Shown here piece after piece: positions 1-6,467 of a stretch of DNA of 6,489 bases. The number at the start of each line of letters is the position of its first letter. Position 1 is the first letter of the stretch. The notes under the pieces are model-generated. The model worked only from the letters and a program-made list of their open reading frames with translations, was not told the DNA's origin and did no database searches. Source of the DNA: Candidatus Heimdallarchaeota archaeon (GTDB lineage Archaea; Asgardarchaeota; Heimdallarchaeia; Hodarchaeales; S146-22); the NCBI GenBank assembly GCA_015520535.1, contig WAPZ01000216.1, positions 1-6,489 of the forward strand, read 5' to 3'. The translations under genes were made by a program, and so were the position numbers.

Positions 1-1
1 C

Positions 2-586
2 AGCCAATGCTCTATTGTTGATCAAAATAATAAAACAATTACGGTTCTGGATGTAGCCAAAGAGGTGGGCGTTGATTACGATCCGTCAGAGGCACTTAAT
101 CCAGATTCCGATTCCCACAAAGTTTACGCAGAGTTTCAGAAGCGACTTCTGCAAGCAGCCGTTTTACAGGCACAGCAATTGCAAAACAGGCAATTGCAAC
201 AGCAACAACAGCAAGAGCTTGTAAAACAGAAGATTAAAAAACTTGTAGAAGTCTATCCAGATATGCGGTCTCCCGATGGCGGTGTTGACCAGAAGAAGTT
301 GCTTGCAATGGTCAACTACGTCAAGAGTTTGGAGAGTTCAGATGAGGGGCTTGTAATTCTGCGTGAGTTCGTTGATTTTATCAGGTCAAAACGGCTTGGC
401 GCTGTAGCGCGGCAGCAAAATCAAAATAAAAATCAAAATAACAGCCAGCAACAGCAGATGGATGTTAATCAGCAGCAGAGTCAACAGCAATTTGTTTTCT
501 CGACTAAAGCTAAAAACGGTGTCGAGTATCAGGCGACTGTTGATTCTGATACGCTTAATGAGTTTAAGAGATTGTTTGGTGGGTAA
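2..586 (+). CDS. Gln-rich head-assembly-region protein, 5'-truncated (scaffold-like?)
   Basis: The reading frame is open from the left edge of the window to the TAA at 584-586, giving at least 194 residues. An internal GTG at 65 could act as a start, but it has no Shine-Dalgarno sequence and the frame continues upstream of it, so I treat the gene as lacking its true start. The visible protein begins with an acidic stretch (VDYDPSEALNPDSD). A long helical, coiled-coil-like segment follows, carrying a run of six Gln and basic residues. Next comes a charged helical middle, then a second Gln/Asn-rich linker and a short C-terminal piece ending in LNEFKRLFGG. It lies 19 nt before the capsid gene, the usual place for a scaffold or maturation protease. 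No protease motif is visible. A scaffold is an inference from position and helical, charged composition; the C-terminal tail of a portal or another head protein is an alternative. The CDS is certain, the function is not. Confidence 0.85.
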   Translation, partial: SQCSIVDQNNKTITVLDVAKEVGVDYDPSEALNPDSDSHKVYAEFQKRLLQAAVLQAQQLQNRQLQQQQQQELVKQKIKKLVEVYPDMRSPDGGVDQKKLLAMVNYVKSLESSDEGLVILREFVDFIRSKRLGAVARQQNQNKNQNNSQQQQMDVNQQQSQQQFVFSTKAKNGVEYQATVDSDTLNEFKRLFGG

Positions 587-605
587 TAATTGGAGGTATT
601 TATAA

Positions 606-1940
606 ATGGCTGTTATTTCTGATCCTCAAGTAGCGAATCCGGGACAGCCAAGTTATGTTGCTGACATTTTGGGTGTTGGTGGCATAACGACTGTCCAGCG
701 AAAATATGCGCTTAGCGATTTGATTATTTGGAATAATCGTCGTTTGGCAAAGTTTGATTGGTTTTTGCGTCAAAACCTAAAAAAAGAAGAAGTGGATGAT
801 GTTGAGGTTCGCTATATTGCTCGTCGTGAGATGTCGGTAACGGTGTCTATTGGTGCCGATTCGACGTCTTCAACTGGAACAAAGAACGACCTGTTCCATA
901 TTCCAGACGGAGAAGCTGCCCAGCTCAAAGTTGGTGATATTTTGTTTGTCGCTGGTGTGTGGCATAACAATGACGCAAGCACTTATACCACCGATAAAGC
1001 GACAGCAATGGCGAATGGGTATATCCTTGAGTCTGTAGAAGTTACGGCGATTGGCGCTGCTGGTTCCGGTTCTGGAACAGGAAACACTCAAGTGACTGTG
1101 GTTCGTGGCTCTGGCAACGATCCGACGTCTGCACAGCAAGTGACCACAACCATGAAGCTCTTGCGTGGTAACACTGTTCTCACTGAAGGTGGAACTGTGC
1201 CTGATCCGTATGATATTTCGGCAAGTTGGGATTACAATTATTTGCAACTTGTCTCAAAAACGCTTGGCGAAACTGACACAAGTCGTGCAGTTAATTACTA
1301 TGGCAAACTCACAAAAGAACAGCGTCGGCAACTCAAGGTGCGTGAGCTTTTGCGTGAGTCTGAATCGCACCTGATTTGGGGACACCGGCGGTCGAGCGGT
1401 TCCAATAAACTCAAACTTTTTACCGGCGGCATTTTTGAGTACATTCCGACAGCAAGTGATGCGCTTGATGGTGTTTCTCGGCGTATCGATTACGGCGGAG
1501 CTGCCAATGTTCGCAGAACGCTTGAGATTTTGGAGTTGATCGGTCGTGAAGGTTCTGATCGCAAGATGGGATTTTGCGGTTCTGGGTTTGACCAAGAGAT
1601 GCAAATTATGTTTGACAATCGTGTGATCATCAATGACGAACTTTCCACGAAGTACGGTTGGACGGTTCGGTCTCTTGAGTACGGCGGTATTGAGTTTTCG
1701 TGGACGGTTCATCCATTGTTTGATCGCATGTCAACGACTGGCGCAGACCTGTCAAAAGACTGTCTTGTTGTTGATCCTGAGTTTGTTGGGCTTTATGTTC
1801 TGACTACGCTTGATTTGCAAGTTCGTGAGAACGTGCCTGACAAATCCAAATCGCACGAGATGGTTGACGAGGTGACGTACCAGTTCGGTCTCAAGCGTGA
1901 GTTTCCTGATGCTCATGCCTATATTTACGGCATGCTGTAA
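606..1940 (+). CDS. Major capsid protein, HK97 fold (DUF5309/SU10-like)
   Basis: This 444-aa protein is very likely the major capsid protein that forms the icosahedral shell. The start is ATG with GGAGG at 592-596, 9 nt upstream. Residues 1-80 form an N-terminal arm and a helical start (NNRRLAKFDWFLRQN). Residues 95-170 form a beta-rich subdomain with the pattern dg..LKVGDILFVAG....Y..ESVEVT...TQVTVVRG, which I recognise from DUF5309/SU10-type capsid proteins. Residues 208-262 carry the long helical segment (NYLQLVSKTLGETDT through RELLRESESHLIWGHR). Residues 273-282 (TGGIFEYIPT) and the C-terminus from about 385 (CLVVDPEFVGLYVL, later YQFGLKREFPDAHAYIYGM) match the closing part of this family. 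There is no visible N-terminal protease-cleaved delta domain, in keeping with a separately encoded scaffold. Length is typical for the group. The family call rests on remembered patterns, not a search. Confidence 0.87.
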   Translation: MAVISDPQVANPGQPSYVADILGVGGITTVQRKYALSDLIIWNNRRLAKFDWFLRQNLKKEEVDDVEVRYIARREMSVTVSIGADSTSSTGTKNDLFHIPDGEAAQLKVGDILFVAGVWHNNDASTYTTDKATAMANGYILESVEVTAIGAAGSGSGTGNTQVTVVRGSGNDPTSAQQVTTTMKLLRGNTVLTEGGTVPDPYDISASWDYNYLQLVSKTLGETDTSRAVNYYGKLTKEQRRQLKVRELLRESESHLIWGHRRSSGSNKLKLFTGGIFEYIPTASDALDGVSRRIDYGGAANVRRTLEILELIGREGSDRKMGFCGSGFDQEMQIMFDNRVIINDELSTKYGWTVRSLEYGGIEFSWTVHPLFDRMSTTGADLSKDCLVVDPEFVGLYVLTTLDLQVRENVPDKSKSHEMVDEVTYQFGLKREFPDAHAYIYGML

Positions 1941-1959
1941 ACACTTGGAGGCATGAGAT

Positions 1960-2538
1960 ATGTCGGATATTTATCTTACAAGTGATCGCAAAAAGTTCAA
2001 ATACGATGGCGGTGTGCGTGTTGGGCCGTTTGGCAATCCGGTCAAAAAAATCTTTGTGCCTGTGCAAGAGTTGAGTCTATCTGGTATAACTCTTGCGGCA
2101 CATGGTGTGACCGGTAAATTCCAGTATGTTACTGTTGCACCGCTGTCGAACGGCGATGCGGTTGAGTTTCCTTGGGTTTTGCCAATGGATGTTGACCGCA
2201 AAAATCGCATTTATGTGTCGGCTGTTTTGATTGCAAGCGCTGCATTAACATCAAATGCAACATTAACATTCAAATATGACAAACTCAAAATTGGAACTGA
2301 TGCGGCTGCTGCGGCTGCAACAAATCTTGATCAAGCAATTTCAGGCTTGGTTGCGTCGGATGTTCCGGTTGATATTCCGTTTTCAACCGATTGGGGATGG
2401 ATCAATCCAGACTCATCGGCATTTGATTTGCTTCATTTGCGACTTGAAGCAACAACGATTGACGACTTGAACGACGCTGACAAACTGAGGTTGCTTGGGA
2501 TAGGGATTGCTTATGTAAATGTTGACAATGTAAGATAA
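1960..2538 (+). CDS. Beta-rich virion protein, possible head decoration/accessory protein
   Basis: This 192-aa protein directly follows the capsid gene, with a 19-nt gap and GGAGG at 1947-1951, 8 nt before the ATG. I do not recognise a named family with confidence. The sequence alternates hydrophobic and polar residues typical of beta strands (KKIFVPVQELSL, YVTVAPLSNGDAVEF, NRIYVSAVLIASAAL, TLTFKYDKLKIGT). A short Ala-rich helix lies at about 114-121, and the C-terminus (LHLRLEATTIDDLNDADKLRLLGIGIAYVNV) ends in a strand. There is no signal peptide, membrane segment or enzyme motif. Small beta-rich proteins next to capsid genes are often decoration or head-fibre proteins, so that role is inferred from position and composition. 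The last codons run into the hairpin region at 2553, suggesting that this gene closes the capsid transcription unit. Confidence 0.8.
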   Translation: MSDIYLTSDRKKFKYDGGVRVGPFGNPVKKIFVPVQELSLSGITLAAHGVTGKFQYVTVAPLSNGDAVEFPWVLPMDVDRKNRIYVSAVLIASAALTSNATLTFKYDKLKIGTDAAAAAATNLDQAISGLVASDVPVDIPFSTDWGWINPDSSAFDLLHLRLEATTIDDLNDADKLRLLGIGIAYVNVDNVR

Positions 2539-2552
2539 CAAATAACTGATAT

Positions 2553-2645
2553 AAATAGCCCTGTTGGACATTTGCCATGCTGCATCTGCATCTCCGCTTA
2601 TGCCTCAGCTTCATGCCCCATGTCTTGTCCGGCAGGGCTATTTTT
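2553..2645 (+). terminator. Long stem-loop with T-run after the capsid cluster (probable terminator)
   Basis: Positions 2553-2563 (AAATAGCCCTG) are an exact reverse complement of 2633-2643. The stem continues inward through TTGGACA (2564-2570) against TGTCCGG (2626-2632), with only two G-U wobbles. This gives 18 continuous base pairs. The 55-nt loop (2571-2625) contains 20 C and only 9 G and 7 A. The right arm merges into TTTTTGTTT, so termination on the + strand is plausible, and the minus strand lacks a comparable T-run. The loop is much longer than in classical intrinsic terminators, so an RNA-processing site or a structured small RNA is also possible. The stem is directly visible; its role is inferred. 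Confidence 0.6.
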
Positions 2646-2668
2646 GTTTAATTGTTTTGGTTTGAGAT

Positions 2669-3448
2669 ATGCCATATACTGTTTCAGAAGTCGAGTCGAT
2701 GCTTGCACGCAGGTTGCGTGATGCTTCTGGTGAGAAGTTTACGGCATTGTCTGGCATAAAACTTGAGGCGATTAATTCAGCAGTTCGAGACATTGTCTTT
2801 TATACGCTTTCATTGTCTGCTGGGGATTCAAAATCAAGATCAAGAGCGTATAGTTTGCTAAAAGAACTTAATACAGTTGATCCAAATATATCTATACCAT
2901 CAAGCGGGATTGATATAAATTCGTTTTCAAACAGGTTCAATACATTGATCAATATTTATGTTAAGCCAGTATCCGAACAAGATGCCTATTGGGCGGTTAT
3001 TCGTGATATAACAGCAATTGGCAGAAGCCAAAATATGTGGCTTCATGGAAATTCAAAATATCCTGTTTGCTATATAAATGCTAATAAAATATATGTTGAG
3101 GTTGATTATGGCGATTATCCAGTGCTTTGTGACGTTTATTACATTCGTGACCCAAAAGAGATGGTAACAACAACGCCGTCTGGCTATCAAACAGATCAAT
3201 TCGAGCTTTCTGATAAGTTTATAAATATTACGCTTGATTTAGCGCAAAAGTATTGTTATGCAGCAAGTTCAGATTTGGAGCAATACAAGATATTTGCGCA
3301 AGAGGCGGTTGAGAAGTTTTTAATCATGAATAACATTCGTCGTTCACAGCCAGTTGAGGCGAGTGTTGGTCAGGCATCAAGAACTGAGACGGATAAAGAT
3401 TTACCAATTATTAATCCAATTGCGTTAAATTTTGGTGATAAAAAATGA
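2669..3448 (+). CDS. Putative head-tail connector/adaptor-type virion protein
   Basis: This 259-aa protein starts at the first ATG after an in-frame TGA at 2663-2665. It has only a weak ribosome site, unlike most of its neighbours. The N-terminal 50 residues are helical (VESMLARRLRDASGEKF, LEAINSAVRDIVFYTLS). The middle holds beta strands around 131-158 (YPVCYINANKIYVEVDYG, VLCDVYYIRDP), followed by FELSDKFINITLDLAQKYCYAAS and a long helix at 203-222. Beta strands carrying a Y-Y-x-R-x-P-like segment, then an acidic loop and a terminal helix, recall phage head-completion or adaptor proteins. Its position after the capsid genes fits that. The C-terminal 35 residues look disordered. It overlaps the next gene by 4 nt (ATGA), implying translational coupling. 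I see no enzyme motif. The connector role is an inference from layout and fold pattern; an unrelated structural protein cannot be excluded. Confidence 0.75.
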   Translation: MPYTVSEVESMLARRLRDASGEKFTALSGIKLEAINSAVRDIVFYTLSLSAGDSKSRSRAYSLLKELNTVDPNISIPSSGIDINSFSNRFNTLINIYVKPVSEQDAYWAVIRDITAIGRSQNMWLHGNSKYPVCYINANKIYVEVDYGDYPVLCDVYYIRDPKEMVTTTPSGYQTDQFELSDKFINITLDLAQKYCYAASSDLEQYKIFAQEAVEKFLIMNNIRRSQPVEASVGQASRTETDKDLPIINPIALNFGDKK

Positions 3449-3738
3449 CAATAAAAGAAGTCATCGACATGGCTGAGATTTATGCTGGTCTTGCTGGTCA
3501 AGATTTTGGTGATGTATTAAATCCAAAACTAAAGTTGCAGATATTCTCTGCGCTAATATCTGAGCTTTTCGATGGAACGCCTTATATTGATGACATCATT
3601 GATCTTAATTCTGGTGACAGCGGAGAGATTGAGTTGCCTTATAATGTGTCATCTATAGACAGAGTTTATGCGATTGATGGGGATTCGGCAGTCGAGATTC
3701 TAAAAATAGACGTTAACGATGTGGAGGCACTAAAGTGA
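3445..3738 (+). CDS. Small protein, possibly shortened head-completion/adaptor protein
   Basis: This 97-aa protein has its ATG overlapping the previous stop codon (ATGA, 3445-3448), with a weak GGTGA at 3434-3438 upstream. The N-terminal 45 residues are helical (IKEVIDMAEIYAGLAG, LKLQIFSALISELFDG). They are followed by an acidic segment and a strand-rich part (DSGEIELPYNVSSIDRVYAIDG) that ends EILKIDVNDVEALK. The pattern of helices followed by a -LP-x-x-V-x-x-I-x-x-V-Y- strand pair is what I would expect in the first half of phage adaptor proteins, but such proteins usually continue for another hundred residues with a C-terminal beta/helix part. Here the frame stops and the GTG of the next gene overlaps its TGA. 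It may be a naturally small protein or a shortened remnant. Overlaps on both sides argue that it is translated as part of the unit. Confidence 0.7.
   Translation: MTIKEVIDMAEIYAGLAGQDFGDVLNPKLKLQIFSALISELFDGTPYIDDIIDLNSGDSGEIELPYNVSSIDRVYAIDGDSAVEILKIDVNDVEALK
3723..3727 (+). promoter_or_regulatory. Shine-Dalgarno GGAGG that fixes a GTG start
   Basis: GGAGG lies 7 nt upstream of the GTG at 3735, inside the end of the preceding gene. It is the best ribosome site near this junction. It supports translation from the GTG and so supports the N-terminal signal peptide of the beta-helix protein as real, not as an artefact of a start chosen too far upstream. Confidence 0.75.
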
Positions 3739-5585
3739 GACGAGTAATAATATTGTTTTTGTTTTTTATTCCAAGTATTGTCTATGCGCAAAATCATGCT
3801 CAGTACAAGAACAAAACGAATGAGCAGTTATCTGGTTTGCGTCGTGGGCAGACGAATATTACATGGGACACTTTTATAAATAACTTTTTTGGCCCACTTA
3901 ATAGTGCAATACAAAGACAGTTTAAAGAGAGTTATATAATTGGATACGACTATCCAGACATTCACACCGCTATTTCTGCAATAGGATCCAACCAAGGCGC
4001 AATTACTATTGTTGATAGTCAAGCTGTTACGCAATCTTCACGATATATTATTCCATCAAATATATCAATATTTGTTACTGATGCTGGATTTTTGTATTTA
4101 GATAAGCAGCTTACTATAAATGGTAAATTTTATGCTGGCTTATCGCAGGCATTTAAAGGTAATCTTGATTCGTTAAAATTTGGAGTGGGAAGTGTTGATT
4201 ATATAAGGCCAGAGTGGTTTGGTGGATTAAATTCTTTGTCATTGCAGTATGCGATTAATTCTATTACAAATAAAGGCAAGGTGCTTCTCGGTAGTTGGAA
4301 TTATACAATAAATTCAACGATAACGATACCATCAAATAGTGATAGTATTATAATAATCGGGAATAAATCTAACACATTGTTTAATAGGGTTGTTGATGAT
4401 ACAGTTTTTGCATTGTATGGAACAAGCAAAACGGATAGAGTTGAGAATATAATTATATCTGGAATAAAATTCACTGGATCGTCATCATTTACAAGTCCAT
4501 ATATATATGCTTCTTATTTTGGAAAATCTATTATAGAGAAATTTAATTTTGAAGATGTAACCGGTGCCGCTGTAAGGCTTGTTCAGCCTTGGGATATAAC
4601 AATAAGAAGTGGAAGATTTGATAGATGTGGAAAAGATGGGGATTTTACAAAGTCAGCGTTAACCATAACAAGTGGTATTGGCGATAATGCCAATAACGTG
4701 AGGATAATTGATGTTACTTTTGAGAATGGCAGAGGAGGGCATTTAAGTATCCTTGGCGAGAATGGTGGTGGCTTGGATCATGGTTTTTATATTATACAGA
4801 GCAAGTTTCATGGATGGGGAGATTCAACAAGTAGAGCAACTTACAATCCAACTTCACCATTTATTTATGCTGATAGCCTTGAGAACTTGAGTATATTGCA
4901 ATGCAGATTTGCGTGGAGTCCAGACTCCGGCCCAATTGTAAAAATAGTAAAGGCATCCAATGTGTCTTTCTTTCAAAATGATTTTGCTGCAATTTTAAAT
5001 CATCCGGCTTTTGATATATCCAATTCTATAGGAGTTAGTTTTATAGCAAATTCATTTAACAGTTCTGGACAAACAGAGTCTGATAGTCTTTTTGGGTCTA
5101 TATTGAACGACAACCAAATGGTAACAATGATTGGTAATTCATTTATAACTGGTGGAGAACTGTTTTCGCAATGGAGTTTTACAAATAATTCCAGATTTAC
5201 ATTTAATGATACAGCAGATTTTAAGATTTTAAAGTTTACGCAAATAGACAGTGCGTTGGCAGGTGATTATTTATACTTAAAGCCAGACGATATTTCTTAT
5301 AAATCTCTGAGAATAAGAAGTGATGGGAGGATAATACTAAAAGAGGGGCCATCTGCAACAAATGCTGTTATATATGCAAATAGTTCCGGTTTATTAGTTT
5401 CTCAAAATGGTTTTATAACTATGGGAAATGCTTATACTGGAACATCGTTGCAAACAGATTCTTTGAGGGTTGTCGCAATAGCGAATACAAATACACCAAG
5501 TGGGGCGACAGCTTACGCTTTGCCAATATATAATAAATCTGGATCTTTAATAGGTTATATTCCTGTATATCCAAGCCAATGGTAA
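3735..5585 (+). CDS. Right-handed beta-helix, pectate-lyase-like tailspike-type protein with signal peptide
   Basis: This 616-aa protein is started by GTG, overlapping the previous TGA by 4 nt. Residues 1-18 form a Sec signal peptide: Arg-Arg, then a hydrophobic core IILFLFFIPSIV, then YA before Gln19. Residues 19-70 could be a virion-anchor-like region. Residues 71-155 are beta strands (AITIVDSQAVTQ, YIIPSNISIFV, KQLTINGKFYAG). Positions 156-165 (YIRPEWFGGL) and 181-200 (GKVLLGSWNYTINSTITIPS) match the entry to Pectate_lyase_3-type helices in phage tailspikes, though the usual D-D-T after the PEWFG motif is absent. From about 205 to 490, short strands with recurrent N-x-x-I/F and S/N-F patterns suggest stacked helix coils. 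The C-terminus (LPIYNKSGSLIGYIPVY) looks like a conserved tail-protein end. The likely role is binding or cutting surface polysaccharide. Catalytic residues cannot be assigned. A+T is high, with many ATA codons. Confidence 0.85.
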   Translation: MRRVIILFLFFIPSIVYAQNHAQYKNKTNEQLSGLRRGQTNITWDTFINNFFGPLNSAIQRQFKESYIIGYDYPDIHTAISAIGSNQGAITIVDSQAVTQSSRYIIPSNISIFVTDAGFLYLDKQLTINGKFYAGLSQAFKGNLDSLKFGVGSVDYIRPEWFGGLNSLSLQYAINSITNKGKVLLGSWNYTINSTITIPSNSDSIIIIGNKSNTLFNRVVDDTVFALYGTSKTDRVENIIISGIKFTGSSSFTSPYIYASYFGKSIIEKFNFEDVTGAAVRLVQPWDITIRSGRFDRCGKDGDFTKSALTITSGIGDNANNVRIIDVTFENGRGGHLSILGENGGGLDHGFYIIQSKFHGWGDSTSRATYNPTSPFIYADSLENLSILQCRFAWSPDSGPIVKIVKASNVSFFQNDFAAILNHPAFDISNSIGVSFIANSFNSSGQTESDSLFGSILNDNQMVTMIGNSFITGGELFSQWSFTNNSRFTFNDTADFKILKFTQIDSALAGDYLYLKPDDISYKSLRIRSDGRIILKEGPSATNAVIYANSSGLLVSQNGFITMGNAYTGTSLQTDSLRVVAIANTNTPSGATAYALPIYNKSGSLIGYIPVYPSQW

Positions 5586-5609
5586 CATAACAAGCATGGA
5601 GATACTATT

Positions 5610-6407
5610 ATGATTAAGGTTGTTGTTATCCTGGCTGCTGCTTTAAACATTTTCTGTAACGCAAAAGCACAAAGCATTTTTAAGTCATTTGGAAGTTTTT
5701 CAAAGAACATTCCTTATAGTTCTTCAAAAAGTATTGATGTTTTTAATCCGAGATACCAAATATTGATACATGAGCCATTTATATATGGCCAATCTGCCGA
5801 TGGTCAAATAGGATACGGTTTGAGAGGCATATCCTATTCTGGCGGCCTGTTTTCGGTCTGGTCTTATATTGATCAAAATGCAATTGGTGTACTCTTGTTG
5901 ATAACAGGAACGACACCTGGTGGTGGATGTCTCGTGAGAACACAATATGAGGCTTTGGGGAATATTAAAGTTAATCAAGTTCTATCTGTAAGAGCAATGG
6001 TTGCAAGTGTGCCGGATAGTGATCTTGTTAGGATAGGTCTTGGTGATGCAAGTTCTCCGTCTGCAACAATTACAGACGGTTTTTGGTTTGAGATGGATAA
6101 TACGGTAAATAATTCTCAAACAAATTGGTTTGCTAAAGTATCAAAGGCTGGCGTTGTAACTTCTGTTGATACGGGTGTATCTGATCATTTGAAATGGCAT
6201 TGGTTTGAGATAATGTATAATGATAAAGAAGCAAAGTTTTTTATTGATGGAAGAGTGGTTGCAAAAATAACAAACAATATACCAGTATTACAAAGCGAGT
6301 TGTATGGTTTAACTATATCAGCATACACATCCGATAACAGTGATATGAGGTTAAGGCTTGATGAGCTATTTTATTTAGTTCAAGAGATTGATAAAACAAT
6401 AAATTAG
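5610..6407 (+). CDS. Concanavalin-like jelly-roll protein with signal peptide (fibre/adhesin type)
   Basis: This 265-aa protein starts at an ATG with GGAG at 5598-5601, 8 nt upstream, and follows the beta-helix gene after 24 nt. Residues 1-20 form a Sec signal peptide (Lys3, hydrophobic core VVVILAAALNIF, then AKA before Gln21). Cys16 does not sit in a lipobox, so a lipoprotein is unlikely. Residues 51-258 resemble a single ConA-like jelly-roll domain of the sort found in phage tail and fibre proteins. Its marks are LLLITGTTPGGG (96-107), RIGLGDA (141-147), DGFWFEMD (156-163), NWFAKVSKAG (172-181), DTGV (187-190), WHWFEIMYND (196-205), FFIDGRVVAKITNNIP (210-225) and LDELFYLVQEI at the end. 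These domains usually bind carbohydrate or act as structural parts. No glycosidase catalytic pair is evident. Its neighbour suggests that the two work together at a glycan surface. Confidence 0.83.
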   Translation: MIKVVVILAAALNIFCNAKAQSIFKSFGSFSKNIPYSSSKSIDVFNPRYQILIHEPFIYGQSADGQIGYGLRGISYSGGLFSVWSYIDQNAIGVLLLITGTTPGGGCLVRTQYEALGNIKVNQVLSVRAMVASVPDSDLVRIGLGDASSPSATITDGFWFEMDNTVNNSQTNWFAKVSKAGVVTSVDTGVSDHLKWHWFEIMYNDKEAKFFIDGRVVAKITNNIPVLQSELYGLTISAYTSDNSDMRLRLDELFYLVQEIDKTIN

Positions 6408-6447
6408 TATTTATATGCTTATACTTTTTTAATGCTAATTTGTTTTT
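6401..6447 (+). terminator. Possible weak AT-rich terminator after the jelly-roll gene
   Basis: AAATTAGTAT (6401-6410, containing the stop codon) can pair with ATGCTAATTT (6432-6441) over 10 bp with one G-U pair, leaving a 21-nt loop and a GTTTTT tract after it. A rival 5-bp stem, AGTAT (6406-6410) with ATACT (6421-6425), is followed by a T6 run. Both are A-T rich and weak, in a region where such pairings arise by chance, so this is only a candidate. Confidence 0.25.
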
Positions 6448-6467
6448 GAGATTTTGGGAGATTTTAA

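Noticed and set aside
870..1712. Two long minus-strand open frames (870-1247 and 1254-1712) antisense to the capsid gene
   Set aside because: They lie wholly inside a well-supported capsid gene, lack ribosome sites and recognisable domains, and are explained by its codon pattern.
2402..2614. Minus-strand open frame crossing the hairpin region
   Set aside because: It overlaps the end of the 192-aa gene and one arm and the loop of the stem-loop. Its Arg/Cys/Gln-rich product has no protein-like pattern and no convincing ribosome site.
2553..2643. Hairpin region as a miniature inverted-repeat mobile element
   Set aside because: The arms look like terminal inverted repeats, but I see no flanking target-site duplication and no second copy in the window, and the T-run fits a terminator better.
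3437..3448. Possible -1 frameshift at the A6 run before the TGA, fusing the 259-aa and 97-aa proteins
   Set aside because: A -1 shift would indeed enter the next frame, but any ATGA overlap has this geometry. The heptamer T AAA AAA is not canonical, and the ATG itself allows ordinary coupled initiation.
4574..4590. Small hairpin AAGGCT-TGTTC-AGCCTT
   Set aside because: It is a perfect 6-bp stem but lies in the middle of the beta-helix coding region without a T-run, and is probably coincidental.
4915..4928. Inverted repeat GGAGTC-CA-GACTCC
   Set aside because: It is short, has a 2-nt loop, and lies within coding sequence. No regulatory context supports it.
5724..5978. Minus-strand open frame within the ConA-like gene
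   Set aside because: It is a shadow of a strongly supported + strand gene, with no domain or ribosome site.
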